A stretch of 35,267 nt of DNA from Chlorobiota bacterium (GTDB lineage Bacteria; Bacteroidota; Bacteroidia; JAADEI01): the NCBI GenBank assembly GCA_013153515.1, contig JAADEI010000018.1:1-35267 (forward strand), read 5' to 3'. The position numbers and the translations under genes were made by a program. Below the pieces are notes generated by a model. It saw nothing but the letters and a program-made list of their open reading frames with translations. It did no database searches and was not told the DNA's origin. Below are positions 16,754 through 28,112 of this stretch, in pieces; the stretch's first letter is position 1, and every line of letters starts with the position of its first letter.

Positions 16754-18055
16754 ATGTCCAGAGATTCTCTTGGAAGGCACGTTTTGGTAGAGTTCTTCGG
16801 GTGTTCACCGGAAATACTTAATGATGTAGTGGCAATTGAGCATGCTATGTTAACAGCTGCTGAGAAAGCTGGTGCAACGATTATAAACTCAACTTTCCAT
16901 CATTTTTCTCCTTTTGGGGTTTCAGGGGTTGTTGTTGTTCAGGAAAGCCACTTGGCTATTCACACCTGGCCTGAATACGGATATGCGGCGGTGGACATAT
17001 TCACTTGCGGCGAGCCTGTCGACCCATGGGCTGCTTATCATTATTTAAAGAAAGCATTGGAAGCTGATAGCGGTGCTGCGTTAGAAATGCACAGAGGACA
17101 ATTGGACATTTTAAGCAAGTATCCCGGATGGGAATTGTCTGAAAACGGCTATCCACAGCAAGTGTTGAGCCCAACTATTACAAGAAATGTATGGTTCACA
17201 GAAAGGCATGAGTATATAGCTCAATCATTTAGGCATCGGGGAGATGTGGTCTATAGGAAGCAATCAGATTATCAGAAAATAGAGATTTATGATACCTATG
17301 CCTATGGCAAGATGCTTGTACTTGATGGAATTGTTCAAACCTCTGAAAAAGATGAATTTATTTATCACGAAATGATTGCCCATCCTGCAATGCAACTACT
17401 TGGCGAAGATGTGGAAAGGATTCTTATTGTTGGTGGAGGAGACGGTGGTACTGTCCGAGAACTTTGCAGGTACACGCATGTGAAGCATATAGATGTCGTG
17501 GAAATAGACAAGGATGTTGTGGAAGCATCGCGTAAATACTTGCCTTCCATTTCGTATGCCCTTGATGATGAAAGGGTACATATTCATCACACTGATGGGA
17601 TAAAATTTGTTCATAGTGCAGATAGCGAGCATTATGACCTTGTTATAGTGGATTCTTCCGACCCAGTGGGTCCTTCAAAAGGGCTTTTTTCAACAGAGTT
17701 TCACAGGAACATTTATAGGATATTGGAGAATGGGGGCATTATGATCGCTCAAAGTGAATCGCCTTTCTTCAAACCCGACCTGTTCATTGATTTCTATGAC
17801 ATGTTGGAAGATATTTACAGCGAAGAAAAGGTGTTTCCATACTTTGTTTTCATCCCCACTTATCCCACTGGAATGTGGAGTTTTGCTATGGCAATAAAAG
17901 GTAACAGACACCCTATTAAAGATTTTGATGAAGAGAAAGCCCGACAATTTGTTGATGAACATAGGTTGAGATATTACAACCCTGAGATTCACAGGGCAGC
18001 CTTTGCTATGCCAAACTTCGTGAAAGAAATGCTTGACGTTAGGGAGCACGCTTAA
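16754..18055 (+). CDS. fused S-adenosylmethionine decarboxylase and spermidine synthase
   Basis: Two enzymes of spermidine synthesis in one chain. Residues about 1-125 are a prokaryotic class 1B AdoMet decarboxylase (SpeD/SpeH): Glu64-Ser65-His66 in [16 protein letters not shown] is the self-processing site, with Ser65 becoming the pyruvoyl group, and His70 and Cys85 (FTCGEP) are the expected processing and catalytic residues. Residues about 145-430 are spermidine synthase (SpeE): [28 protein letters not shown], the AdoMet loop [21 protein letters not shown], and the catalytic Asp in [10 protein letters not shown]. Cleavage before Ser65 would leave the synthase joined to the pyruvoyl alpha chain. 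The agmatinase gene follows after 8 bases and supplies putrescine. Confidence 0.95.
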   Translation: MSRDSLGRHVLVEFFGCSPEILNDVVAIEHAMLTAAEKAGATIINSTFHHFSPFGVSGVVVVQESHLAIHTWPEYGYAAVDIFTCGEPVDPWAAYHYLKKALEADSGAALEMHRGQLDILSKYPGWELSENGYPQQVLSPTITRNVWFTERHEYIAQSFRHRGDVVYRKQSDYQKIEIYDTYAYGKMLVLDGIVQTSEKDEFIYHEMIAHPAMQLLGEDVERILIVGGGDGGTVRELCRYTHVKHIDVVEIDKDVVEASRKYLPSISYALDDERVHIHHTDGIKFVHSADSEHYDLVIVDSSDPVGPSKGLFSTEFHRNIYRILENGGIMIAQSESPFFKPDLFIDFYDMLEDIYSEEKVFPYFVFIPTYPTGMWSFAMAIKGNRHPIKDFDEEKARQFVDEHRLRYYNPEIHRAAFAMPNFVKEMLDVREHA

Positions 18056-18063
18056 ATCATTGT

Positions 18064-19110
18064 ATGTTAGAAACAGAAAGGTTTAATCCGGAGGAAGTAA
18101 GCAGGCGGGGTCTATTGTTTGGACTGCCCTATTCCTTAGAGGAATCGCGACTCGTTATTATTGGGGTTCCCTGGGAGGTTACAGTGACCTATAAAGGGGG
18201 GACTTCGGAGACTCCGGAACAGGTCCTTTTAGCTTCCAATCAAATTGATTTATTCCATCCTGAGCTTGGCACGCCTTGGAAATCTGGGATAGCGTGGGAT
18301 AACTCTTTGTTTTTTTTAAAAAAACATTCTCAGAACTATTCGCCTATTGCAAGGCAATATCTTGATGTGTTGGAGCGAACCGGTGCCGACCCAAACAAAT
18401 CCCCAGAACTCTTAAACGTGGCGAAAAATTTAGATGTTGCAAGCAATATGATGCTATCTAAAGTGGAAGAAACAGTAAAAAAACACAGAGATAATGGTAA
18501 AATCATTGGTCTCGTTGGTGGCGAACATACTATCTCTATCGGGTCTGTACGAGCCCTCTCTTCAAAAATGCCTATATCTATCCTTCACTTAGATGCCCAT
18601 GCTGATATGCGTCCCAGTTATGCTGGAATGCAATACACTCACGCTTCCACTATATATCATATTAGCCGGTTAGACAACATCAAAAGCATAACGAGTGTAG
18701 GAATAAGGAGCCTGTCCCCGGCAGAATTTGAGATTATAAGCAGTCAACCCAATTTTTACTTATTCACTGCTCACAGGATTTGGGAACGTGTTTTCAAAGG
18801 GGTCACATGGGACCAATTAGCAGAGGAAATCATTTCTTCCATTGATACAGATGATGTTTATGTAACATTTGACATTGATTCCCTTGAGTCGTCTTTGTGT
18901 CCCAGCACTGGAACACCTGTTCCGGGCGGGTTAACCTACGCTCAAGCCATATACCTCATCAAAAAACTTGTCTGGAAGGGCAGAAGAATAGTAGGTTTTG
19001 ACATTGTTGAAGGGGGGAACAAATTTCCCTTTGAAATTGATTTAATTGTTAACCTGCTTTTTGAGTTGTCGTGCTGGACACTTTACTCTCAAAATGAAAA
19101 ATCATCGTAA
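18064..19110 (+). CDS. speB: agmatinase/arginase-family ureohydrolase
   Basis: Mn-dependent ureohydrolase, most likely agmatinase (agmatine to putrescine plus urea). Metal ligands are all present: His in VGGEHTISIG, LDAHADMR, and the DID of TFDIDSLESSLCP. The TGTPVPGGLTY segment is typical of agmatinases. The N-terminal IGVPWEVTVTYKGGTSETPEQ matches the longer (about 350 aa) agmatinase-like proteins of Bacteroidota. No arginine decarboxylase is in the window, so the agmatine source must lie elsewhere. Direct adjacency to the SpeD-SpeE fusion supports the polyamine role over arginase. Its 3' end contains the rpsF promoter. Confidence 0.9.
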   Translation: MLETERFNPEEVSRRGLLFGLPYSLEESRLVIIGVPWEVTVTYKGGTSETPEQVLLASNQIDLFHPELGTPWKSGIAWDNSLFFLKKHSQNYSPIARQYLDVLERTGADPNKSPELLNVAKNLDVASNMMLSKVEETVKKHRDNGKIIGLVGGEHTISIGSVRALSSKMPISILHLDAHADMRPSYAGMQYTHASTIYHISRLDNIKSITSVGIRSLSPAEFEIISSQPNFYLFTAHRIWERVFKGVTWDQLAEEIISSIDTDDVYVTFDIDSLESSLCPSTGTPVPGGLTYAQAIYLIKKLVWKGRRIVGFDIVEGGNKFPFEIDLIVNLLFELSCWTLYSQNEKSS

Positions 19111-19115
19111 CTTTG
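19108..19115 (+). promoter_or_regulatory. Bacteroidota-type -7 box for rpsF-rpsR-rplI
   Basis: TAACTTTG fits TAnnTTTG and overlaps the stop of speB. It ends 15 bases before the ATG at 19131. A TTG at 19113 that could extend the rpsF frame lies within this box and is therefore not a start. The possible -33 is only TTTA (19082-19085, 22 bases upstream). Confidence 0.55.
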
Positions 19116-19130
19116 CAAGATGAAATTAAA

Positions 19131-19523
19131 ATGCAGGAAATGGAAAGGATAAACAGATACGAGACAATTTTCATTGTGGATGCTGAATTGCCTGAGGAAG
19201 AGGTGAAAGCCACAGCAGATAAGTTTATTGGTTGGTTGAAGGAACACGGTGCTAAGATAGTGGCTGTGGTGGACTGGGGACGCAAAAAGTTTGCATATCC
19301 CATTAAAAAGAAGGAATACGGACGGTATTTTGTTGTTGAATTTGACGCCCCCAGAAATATCGTTCACGAGCTTGAAACGGAATACTTGCGAGACGAGCGA
19401 ATCCTTAGATTCCTCACAACTAAATTAGACAAATACGCCATTGAATGGAACGAAAGATGGCGTAAAAGGATTAAAGAAGAACAGAGCAAAAACAAAGAGA
19501 CCAAAACAACTAAAACTAGATAA
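19131..19523 (+). CDS. rpsF: 30S ribosomal protein bS6
   Basis: Small-subunit protein that binds bS18 on 16S rRNA. RYETIFIVDAELPEEEV opens the ferredoxin-like fold; DWGRKKFAYPIKKKEYGRYFVVEFD and LRDERILRFLTTKLDKYA are standard bS6 segments. The C-terminus is extended by a Lys/Glu-rich tail (RIKEEQSKNKETKTTKTR). Start is the ATG at 19131 (130 aa) or 19140; the second has AGGA just upstream and the N-terminus MERINRYETIF. The upstream TTG is excluded by the promoter. Confidence 0.95.
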   Translation: MQEMERINRYETIFIVDAELPEEEVKATADKFIGWLKEHGAKIVAVVDWGRKKFAYPIKKKEYGRYFVVEFDAPRNIVHELETEYLRDERILRFLTTKLDKYAIEWNERWRKRIKEEQSKNKETKTTKTR

Positions 19524-19536
19524 ATAAAGGTGCTTT

Positions 19537-19854
19537 ATGCCAATGAATGTAGAAAACACTAATGGTCAAGAACAGAAAACAGCCGAAATAAAATACGTTC
19601 TACCGCCCAGGATAGAGCGAAAGCGACCGAAGAAATACTGTCGCTTTACCAAATATGGCATTAAACATGTTGACCATAAGGACGTTGAATTCCTAGTAAG
19701 ATTCCTGAGTCCCCAAGGCAGGATTTTGCCCCGTCGTATCACAGGGAACAAGAAGAAATGGCAGCGTCGGGTGGCTGCCGCCGTTAAGAGAGCCCGAATC
19801 CTGGGGCTCCTACCTTTCGTAACTTCCGATATTTCTCAACACCTTAATAAATAA
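19537..19854 (+). CDS. rpsR: 30S ribosomal protein bS18
   Basis: Partner of bS6. [22 protein letters not shown] and [33 protein letters not shown] are the conserved core. At 105 aa it is longer than the usual 75-85 because of a roughly 30-residue N-terminal extension rich in Asn, Glu and Lys. A single N-terminal Cys is kept in the YCRF motif. Thirteen bases after rpsF, 11 before rplI. Confidence 0.97.
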   Translation: MPMNVENTNGQEQKTAEIKYVLPPRIERKRPKKYCRFTKYGIKHVDHKDVEFLVRFLSPQGRILPRRITGNKKKWQRRVAAAVKRARILGLLPFVTSDISQHLNK

Positions 19855-19865
19855 ATGGCGAAGTC

Positions 19866-20327
19866 ATGGGTAAAAAAATTCCTGTTATTTTGGTTGAAGA
19901 TGTGGATAATTTAGGTAATAAACTGGATATAGTTCAGGTTGCAGCTGGATATGCCCGTAACTATTTAATTCCCAGAAGGCTTGCAATAGAAGCTTCTGAG
20001 CGAAACCTGAAATGGCGGGAGCAAATGCTTGCCAAGATAGAAGCGAAACGACAAAAAGAGTTGAAGAAAGCAGAGGAATTAAAGGAAATTCTCAAAGGTA
20101 AGGTTATTACTATCCCAGTTAAAGTCGGTAGCAATAATAAGATATTCGGTAGTGTCAACTCTCTGTTGCTTGCCCAAGCATTGAAGGAGCAAACTGGCTT
20201 TGATGTAGACAGGAGGAATATAGAGATTCTGGAGGAAGTCAAAACCCCCGGAACATATAGTGCTAGGATTAAGTTAAAGCCTGATGTTGTTATAAATTTC
20301 ACTTTTGAAGTTGTTCCCGAAGCATAA
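19866..20327 (+). CDS. rplI: 50S ribosomal protein bL9
   Basis: Two-domain ribosomal protein. The N-terminal domain shows VILVEDVDNLGNKLDIVQVAAGYARNYLIPRRLA (family signature), followed by the long connecting helix rich in Lys and Glu, and the C-terminal RNA-binding domain (KVGSNNKIFGSVNSLLLAQAL). Length 153 is normal. Last gene of the S6-S18-L9 operon. Confidence 0.97.
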   Translation: MGKKIPVILVEDVDNLGNKLDIVQVAAGYARNYLIPRRLAIEASERNLKWREQMLAKIEAKRQKELKKAEELKEILKGKVITIPVKVGSNNKIFGSVNSLLLAQALKEQTGFDVDRRNIEILEEVKTPGTYSARIKLKPDVVINFTFEVVPEA

Positions 20328-20410
20328 TAACCTGATTTCTTTTAGGCTTTAGGGGAACTCTGTGTGTGTATGAACGTTCTTTTATATTGAAAATAAGGTT
20401 AGTCGTGGCA

Positions 20411-21544
20411 ATGATCAAAAAAAGCGATTATAATTACGACCTCCCGGAGGAACTCATTGCTGAGGAGCCTATTGAAGCTGAGGAGGGCAAATTTAGAGAT
20501 GATGCTCGTTTGCTTGTCCTTGATAGACAAACGGGCGATATGACTCACGCCTATTTCAAAGACTTATATAAGTTTCTTGAACCGGGAGATGTTGTAGTGG
20601 TAAACAACGTTAAAGTGTTTCCTTCCAGGCTATATGGCATCAAAGAGCGCACTAATGCTAATATTGAGATGTTGCTGTTGAGGGAGCTTGATCCAGAACT
20701 TCATTTATGGGACACCATTGTTAGCCCGGCAAGGAAAGTGAGGGTAGGTAATAAAATTATTTTCCCGATCCCTAACAGAATTAAAAAGAGGCTACAGAAA
20801 GAGGCACCACATCTCCTTGAAGGAATTAAGGATAGCGGCCTAATTGCTGAAGTGATAGACAACACCACCAGTCGCGGCAGAACAATTAGATTCCTGTATA
20901 GTGGCTCCTCCAAAGACTTGCGAGATTTATTGCGGGAAGTTGGCTATATGCCCATACCTCCATATATGAAGAGGAAACCAGATGATAGGGACAGGGAATG
21001 GTATCAAACAATTTTTGCCAAGGACGAAGAAGAATTTGGAGTAGCGGCTCACACCTCCGCTCTACACTTCACTGAGACCCTTTGCAAGAGGCTGTATTTA
21101 CACGATATTGACCTTGTGGAAATAACTTTGCATATTGGCGTTGCTTCTTTTAATCCGATTAACGTTGAAGATTTAAAGAAATTTCAATTGGATGCTGAGT
21201 TTTTCCGTATTACGCCGGATGCTGCTAAAGTGATCAATAGGGCTTTGGAGCGGGGGAAACGGGTTGTGGCGGTGGGCACCTCGGTAGTCAGAGCCCTTGA
21301 GAGCTCAGTGAGTGCAGATGGATTTGTTCTGCCCCGCGAAGGATGGACAAACTTATTTATATATCCCGGGTTCAAGTTCAGAATAGTAAAAGCTATGGTC
21401 ACTAACTTCCACCAACCTCAAAGCACAAACATAATAATGACTGCCACCTTCGCAGGAAAGGAATTGCTCTTCAAGGCTTATGAAGAAGCCATCAAACAAG
21501 GCTATCGGTTCCTCAGTTATGGAGATGCAATGCTAATTCTGTAG
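20411..21544 (+). CDS. queA: S-adenosylmethionine:tRNA ribosyltransferase-isomerase
   Basis: Transfers and isomerises the ribosyl group of AdoMet onto preQ1 in tRNA to form epoxyqueuosine. SDYNYDLPEELIAEEP starts the family alignment, DDARLLVLDRQTG, VVVNNVKVFPSRLYG, LHIGVASFNPI and MVTNFHQPQSTNIIM are clear. The usual AAPTAGLHFT core reads AAHTSALHFT, an unusual change in a very conserved segment. I chose the ATG at 20411 (377 aa); the frame extends back to a GTG at 20366 but those 15 residues are foreign to QueA. It ends 6 bases before ispD, in the same reading frame. Confidence 0.93.
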   Translation: MIKKSDYNYDLPEELIAEEPIEAEEGKFRDDARLLVLDRQTGDMTHAYFKDLYKFLEPGDVVVVNNVKVFPSRLYGIKERTNANIEMLLLRELDPELHLWDTIVSPARKVRVGNKIIFPIPNRIKKRLQKEAPHLLEGIKDSGLIAEVIDNTTSRGRTIRFLYSGSSKDLRDLLREVGYMPIPPYMKRKPDDRDREWYQTIFAKDEEEFGVAAHTSALHFTETLCKRLYLHDIDLVEITLHIGVASFNPINVEDLKKFQLDAEFFRITPDAAKVINRALERGKRVVAVGTSVVRALESSVSADGFVLPREGWTNLFIYPGFKFRIVKAMVTNFHQPQSTNIIMTATFAGKELLFKAYEEAIKQGYRFLSYGDAMLIL

Positions 21545-21550
21545 AGGGAG

Positions 21551-22243
21551 GTGACGTGGATTTTGATAGTGGGCAGTGGCACAGGAACACGATTCGGCAG
21601 TGAAATCCCTAAGCAATTTCTTGACTTAGCAGGCATTCCAGTCATTGCATGGTCCATATTGGCTTTTAAAAGGGCACTTCCAAAAGCCAGTTTAGTACTA
21701 ACAATTCCAAAGGGCAAAGCATACCAACAATTAGCCAAAGAACGATTGAGTAGATTCAGGGATTTCTGTGAAGGCATTGTGGAAGGTGGGGCTCATCGTC
21801 AGGAATCAGTTATCAAAGGACTAAAATGGATCCACAACGATTGTAATGACTGCAAAGTTTTAATTCACGATGGCGTAAGACCATTTGTTAATGTTGATTT
21901 GATAAAGAGGGTTCATAAACAAATAGAACGTGGCAAAGCAGTGGTGCCCACAATCCAACCTCCTGAGTCTGTAAGAATCCAGACAGGTAATGTTAATCAA
22001 CCAATCAATAGAGAATTGGTGCATCTTGTTCAGACACCACAAGGTTTCTATCTGCAAGATTTATTAACCAAATTAGACGAACTATCTGAGACATATAGCA
22101 CAGATGAAGCATCCCTGTTTGGACCACGTGTCAACATTGTTGAAGGAGACAGAAGAAATATCAAGATCACTTTCCCTGAAGACTTGATTATAGCCAAAGC
22201 TATGATTTCTGCGGGCTTAATTGAAAAGCCTGATGTAGTATGA
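21551..22243 (+). CDS. ispD: 2-C-methyl-D-erythritol 4-phosphate cytidylyltransferase
   Basis: MEP-pathway isoprenoid enzyme: MEP plus CTP gives CDP-ME. Nucleotide loop GSGTGTRFGSEIPKQFL has the Arg and Lys that contact CTP, followed by GGAHRQESVIKGL, LIHDGVRPFV and LVQTPQGFYL, all typical. Length 230 is normal. The start is unusual: GTG at 21551 lies directly within a purine-rich GGGAGGTGA stretch that looks like a Shine-Dalgarno itself. An in-frame TTG at 21563 would cut the first beta strand. Stop of queA (TAG) is two codons upstream in the same frame. The 3' end overlaps the WbqC-family gene (ATGA). Confidence 0.93.
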   Translation: MTWILIVGSGTGTRFGSEIPKQFLDLAGIPVIAWSILAFKRALPKASLVLTIPKGKAYQQLAKERLSRFRDFCEGIVEGGAHRQESVIKGLKWIHNDCNDCKVLIHDGVRPFVNVDLIKRVHKQIERGKAVVPTIQPPESVRIQTGNVNQPINRELVHLVQTPQGFYLQDLLTKLDELSETYSTDEASLFGPRVNIVEGDRRNIKITFPEDLIIAKAMISAGLIEKPDVV

Positions 22244-22938
22244 ATGATAAAGGCATTAGTGTTATAGCACCGGCTATGTACTTACCTCCAATTCCCCTTT
22301 TCGCTCCCTTCTATAATGGCGGCAAGCTGTTCATTGACGTTTCCATGCATTTTGAAAAGAGGTCATACATAAACAAAGCATTTATTCTTCAAGCGAATGG
22401 TCCTTTGCTTCTAATTGTAACCACCAAAAGGGAAGGCAGAAGCCGAACACCTTTAAAAGAATTAAAAATAGATTACAGCCACAACTGGCATATAAAGCAT
22501 TTCCTTGGCATTTCTGCATCTTACAGAGCATCGCCTTTTTTTGAATTCTACGAAGATGAGATTCGGGACCTAATCCATGTGAAGCGATGGGAAACAATAG
22601 CTGAGCTAAACATTGCTCTGATAAAGTGGATAATTGAGAAAATGGCACTGCCAGTGGAGGTTGTTATTGTTGATTCATTCAAAAAAGATTTCCCAGATGC
22701 TCAGATAGACCTGCGATGGCACTGGTTGCCATACAAGAAATTGCTTAATATTACCCATCCTGATTTGCCACAATACATCCAACATTTCCAAGAGATCACA
22801 GGCTTTGTTCCGAACCTATCAATCATTGACTTGCTCTTTAATATGGGACCTCACAGCAGTGAATATCTTGAACAATACTGGAAATTTGCCCTTTCTCACG
22901 AAGGCTTTATGCGTGAAATGTATAACTTAGTAGTGTAA
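22240..22938 (+). CDS. WbqC-family protein
   Basis: WbqC-like family (often annotated in O-antigen/polysaccharide clusters; biochemical activity not established). The family pattern is visible: YLPPIPLFAPFYNG near the start, FEKRSYINKAFILQANGPLLLIV, the TPLKELKIDYSHNW segment, SASYRASPFFEFYEDEI and the C-terminal GFVPNLSIIDLLFNMGP. Length 232 is normal. It overlaps ispD by four bases and shares one base with the methyltransferase start, so it is translationally coupled to both. Confidence 0.85.
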   Translation: MNDKGISVIAPAMYLPPIPLFAPFYNGGKLFIDVSMHFEKRSYINKAFILQANGPLLLIVTTKREGRSRTPLKELKIDYSHNWHIKHFLGISASYRASPFFEFYEDEIRDLIHVKRWETIAELNIALIKWIIEKMALPVEVVIVDSFKKDFPDAQIDLRWHWLPYKKLLNITHPDLPQYIQHFQEITGFVPNLSIIDLLFNMGPHSSEYLEQYWKFALSHEGFMREMYNLVV

Positions 22939-23537
22939 TGGCTAAGTGGAACAAAGTATATTCAACCAAAGAGTTTTTCTACGGTAAAAATCCCAATGAA
23001 TTTATAAAAAAGTATTATGGTTTAATTCCGCAAGGTGGAAGGGTTTTAGAGTTGGCTTGCGGTGAGGGACGCAATGCTATTTTTCTGGCACAACAAGGGT
23101 TCCATGCAGATGCTATTGATTTGTCGGAAGTGGCTATAGAAAAAGCAGAATCATGGACAAGGGACCTAAACGTTGAAGTAAACTTCATAAACACTGATGC
23201 TTTCCGGTGGACCCCGCAATATCGTTATGATGGCATAATTATAACATTTTTCCACGCACCTCCAGAAAAAAGAATTTTACTTTATCAAAAAATAAAAGAG
23301 TTGCTGAAACCAGAGGGAATCTTTCTTGGAGAGTGGTTCTCTCCTTTACAGCGTCTTCACGGGTTTACCAGCGGTGGTCCGCCATTTTATGAATATATGC
23401 CCACAATTGAGGAGTTAAAGGACAATTTTCAAAATGGAGAGATACTCTTACTTGAAACAGAAGAAAGAGTTTTACATGAGGGATCCGGACACCGAGGTCC
23501 AGCATCTTTGGTCCATCTGATCTGGCGCAAGAAATAA
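22938..23537 (+). CDS. class I SAM-dependent methyltransferase (TehB-like)
   Basis: Small Rossmann-fold methyltransferase. Motif I is VLELACGEGRNAIFLAQQG (residues about 36-54), motif II DAIDLSEVAIEKAES, and motif III is around LLKPEGIFLGEWF. It resembles TehB/thiopurine-type enzymes of about 200 aa. Substrate unknown. The start overlaps the WbqC stop (TAATG). It is the last gene of the queA-ispD-WbqC block and is convergent with the thioredoxin gene, 16 bases apart. Confidence 0.87.
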   Translation: MAKWNKVYSTKEFFYGKNPNEFIKKYYGLIPQGGRVLELACGEGRNAIFLAQQGFHADAIDLSEVAIEKAESWTRDLNVEVNFINTDAFRWTPQYRYDGIIITFFHAPPEKRILLYQKIKELLKPEGIFLGEWFSPLQRLHGFTSGGPPFYEYMPTIEELKDNFQNGEILLLETEERVLHEGSGHRGPASLVHLIWRKK

Positions 23538-23553
23538 GTGCGTACAATAAACG

Positions 23554-24381
23554 TCAAAACAAAAGCATATTAAATCGTCGTCTGTATTTCTGAGTTAATG
23601 GGTTTTCGTCTCCCAAGTATGCAAATATTCCCAGTCCCACATCTTTGGGCAAACCATTGGCGTATCCCTTGTCTTCCATTAATGCATCAAGAATAAGCTT
23701 AATTGCCTCTTCTAAGTTCTTTTCCTTCAAAGCAGAATGCACACGTTTCATTATGTCTTTAACCGAACCTTCTGGCAATTGCTCTGGGTCTGAACTGAGA
23801 AATTCAGCTAATTTTTGTAGTGCTTTGACTTTTAGATAGTGCTCATAGGCTTCATCAAAGCCATTCAATAGTGTTTTAGCAAATTGAGGGTTGTCCAGCA
23901 CCGAAGCTCTTGCCAGAAGAAACTTAACATCAAGGTTTGACGGGTCTTTGGCATAAAGTCCTTCCAGAGTGGAAATGTGCTCTGGAGTTATGTTTCCTTT
24001 TTCAAAATCCTGCAAAATTTGTTTTATCTGTTGTGCCGATGAGTCTGGCAAAAGATTTTCTATCCACTGACGAAGCTGAGGCTCTGGAAGAGCGCCCATT
24101 ATAGAATCAATCTCCTGACCTTTATAAAACGCTTTGATAGTCGGGATACTCCTAATGCCAAATTTTTGAGCCAGCACAGGCATTTCGTCAACATTAACCT
24201 TTACAAGTTTCCACTTGCCGCCTGACTGAGCATGCAACCGCTCCAAAACAGGTCCGATATACTGACAGGGACCGCACCACGGTGCCCAGAAATCAACAAT
24301 CACTGGTTTTTCATAACTAGCTTTCTCTACCTCTTCCTCCCAGAATTTTAACTCATCTTGTCCGATACCGGTCGAATACAT
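23554..24381 (-). CDS. thioredoxin-TPR protein, CnoX/YbbN type
   Basis: Residues about 1-110 form a thioredoxin domain with a complete active site WAPWCGPC and the cis-Pro in IRSIPTIKAF. Residues about 120-275 are helical repeats ending in YRRRFNMLLF, as in YbbN/CnoX. E. coli CnoX has lost the second Cys, but this protein keeps CGPC, like redox-active CnoX versions that protect proteins from oxidation and hand clients to GroEL/DnaK. It lies 33 bases downstream of purA on the same strand. katG, an oxidative-stress gene, is the next gene beyond purA. Confidence 0.88.
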   Translation of the reverse strand: MYSTGIGQDELKFWEEEVEKASYEKPVIVDFWAPWCGPCQYIGPVLERLHAQSGGKWKLVKVNVDEMPVLAQKFGIRSIPTIKAFYKGQEIDSIMGALPEPQLRQWIENLLPDSSAQQIKQILQDFEKGNITPEHISTLEGLYAKDPSNLDVKFLLARASVLDNPQFAKTLLNGFDEAYEHYLKVKALQKLAEFLSSDPEQLPEGSVKDIMKRVHSALKEKNLEEAIKLILDALMEDKGYANGLPKDVGLGIFAYLGDENPLTQKYRRRFNMLLF

Positions 24382-24414
24382 TGCTGAATTGGATTTTTAT
24401 AAGTGAACTCAATC

Positions 24415-25683
24415 CTACGAAGCCATAGTTCCCATAGATTTAACACTAAGGATTTGGTCTCTGTGAGGTCCGTAGGAAACCATGGTTACTGGAATGCTGA
24501 GATAATCTTCAATGGTTGCTATAAATGACATAAAGTTTTCGTCATCTAAGCTAACCTGTTGCCATGGCTTCAATTCCTGATAAATAGGTTTCACTCTGTC
24601 AAGATATGGCACCACCTCCCTAATTCGCTTACCCTCCAGATCGTATTCAACAGCCACTTTCAATGGTTCAAAGTCAGTTAAGACATCTGCCTTGGTTATA
24701 ATTAATTCATCCACGCCATTAAGCATAGTGGCATATTTAAGTGCCACAAGGTCCAGCCAGCCACATCGTCTTGGCCTTCCTGTTGTTGAGCCATACTCCC
24801 CTCCCCGCTGTCTCAATTTTTCCGATATCTCCTCTGGCATTTCAGTAGGAAATGGTCCATTGCCAACCCTTGTTGTATAGGCTTTTGCCACCCCAATAAC
24901 TTTTCGTATTTTGCTAGGCGGTATCCCCAAGCCTATAGCTACAGACCCCGTTATGGTGCTTGACGACGTAACATAAGGATATGTTCCCCATTGAATATCC
25001 AACATTGTTCCCTGAGCCCCTTCTGCTAAAACACTTACATCCCTGAGGCTTTCCCACAAATAAGGGTCATTAACAAATTGGAAAGACCTCAAAAATTCAA
25101 TAGATTCAAACCACTGAGGTTCCATATCCTCCAAATGGCTTATTAAATCTTCTGCCTCGTAAACCTTCAAAAGTTTAAGATGCTTTTCCTTCAAACGCTT
25201 GTATCTGTCTTCAAAATCTTTCTGATGAATATCTATCATTCTGAGGGCGTTACGTCCAGTCCTGTCCATATATGATGGAGCAATTCCTCGCTGCGTGGAA
25301 CCAATAGATGATTTGCCCTTAGACCTTTCACTTGCTTTGTCCAAAAGAATGTGTGTTGGCATAATCAACGCGGCACGAAGCGAGATTAAAAGCCTTTCCT
25401 TCACACTATCCACCAGTTCCGTTAGAGAAATGATTTCTCTCTTCAAAGTAATAGGGTCAACAACCATTCCAGCACCAATAAGGTTATATCTGGTTGAGGC
25501 TACTATCCCAGAAGGAAGATGATGAAGAATGATTTTTTTATCATTAACATAAATAGTGTGCCCAGCATTAGGACCTCCTTGGAATCGTGCTACAACATCA
25601 TAATCATCAGCAATAGTGTGAATAATCTTGCCTTTCCCTTCATCTCCCCATTGCGAGCCAAGCAACACATCAACAGTTATCAT
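24415..25683 (-). CDS. purA: adenylosuccinate synthase
   Basis: GTP-dependent condensation of IMP and aspartate in AMP synthesis. GSQWGDEGKGKI (GTP loop), RFQGGPNAGHTI, LPSGI, the GSTQRGIAPSYMDR segment, EGAQGTMLDI.WGTYPYVTSS, and GVAKAYTTRVGNGPFPTE are all standard. C-terminal TKADVLTDFEPLKVAVEYD is conserved. I chose the ATG at 25683 (422 aa), one codon inside a TTG-initiated frame. A box TAACTTTA (25715-25722, minus), one base off the consensus, lies 31 bases upstream. Confidence 0.97.
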   Translation of the reverse strand: MITVDVLLGSQWGDEGKGKIIHTIADDYDVVARFQGGPNAGHTIYVNDKKIILHHLPSGIVASTRYNLIGAGMVVDPITLKREIISLTELVDSVKERLLISLRAALIMPTHILLDKASERSKGKSSIGSTQRGIAPSYMDRTGRNALRMIDIHQKDFEDRYKRLKEKHLKLLKVYEAEDLISHLEDMEPQWFESIEFLRSFQFVNDPYLWESLRDVSVLAEGAQGTMLDIQWGTYPYVTSSSTITGSVAIGLGIPPSKIRKVIGVAKAYTTRVGNGPFPTEMPEEISEKLRQRGGEYGSTTGRPRRCGWLDLVALKYATMLNGVDELIITKADVLTDFEPLKVAVEYDLEGKRIREVVPYLDRVKPIYQELKPWQQVSLDDENFMSFIATIEDYLSIPVTMVSYGPHRDQILSVKSMGTMAS

Positions 25684-25714
25684 CAAAAGGAAATTTAAGT
25701 GCTTGTATGTATTG

Positions 25715-25722
25715 TAAAGTTA
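25715..25722 (-). promoter_or_regulatory. possible -7 box for purA
   Basis: TAACTTTA differs from TAnnTTTG only in the last base. Position (31 bases before the ATG) is a little further than for other genes here. No -33 element recognised. Confidence 0.3.
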
Positions 25723-25772
25723 GGTCATATTTTGTTGAGGGAACCCTTAAGATGCCCCTCCCGTTCTATTAA

Positions 25773-25803
25773 TTTGAACTAAATCTAAATTTTCATAACT
25801 TTG
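25773..25803 (+). promoter_or_regulatory. promoter of katG
   Basis: TTTG (25773-25776), 19 bases, TAACTTTG (25796-25803): a perfect match to the Bacteroidota housekeeping promoter. The ATG at 25807 lies only 3 bases after the -7 box, at or before the expected transcription start, which argues for translation from a later Met. No OxyR-type site was recognised. Confidence 0.7.
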
Positions 25804-25806
25804 TAA

Positions 25807-28056
<2,250 letters not shown>

Positions 28057-28112
28057 TTTGAGTTTCTCACCGTCGCTCTCCGCATAGGGAACACGCCTCA
28101 TACAACACCGAA

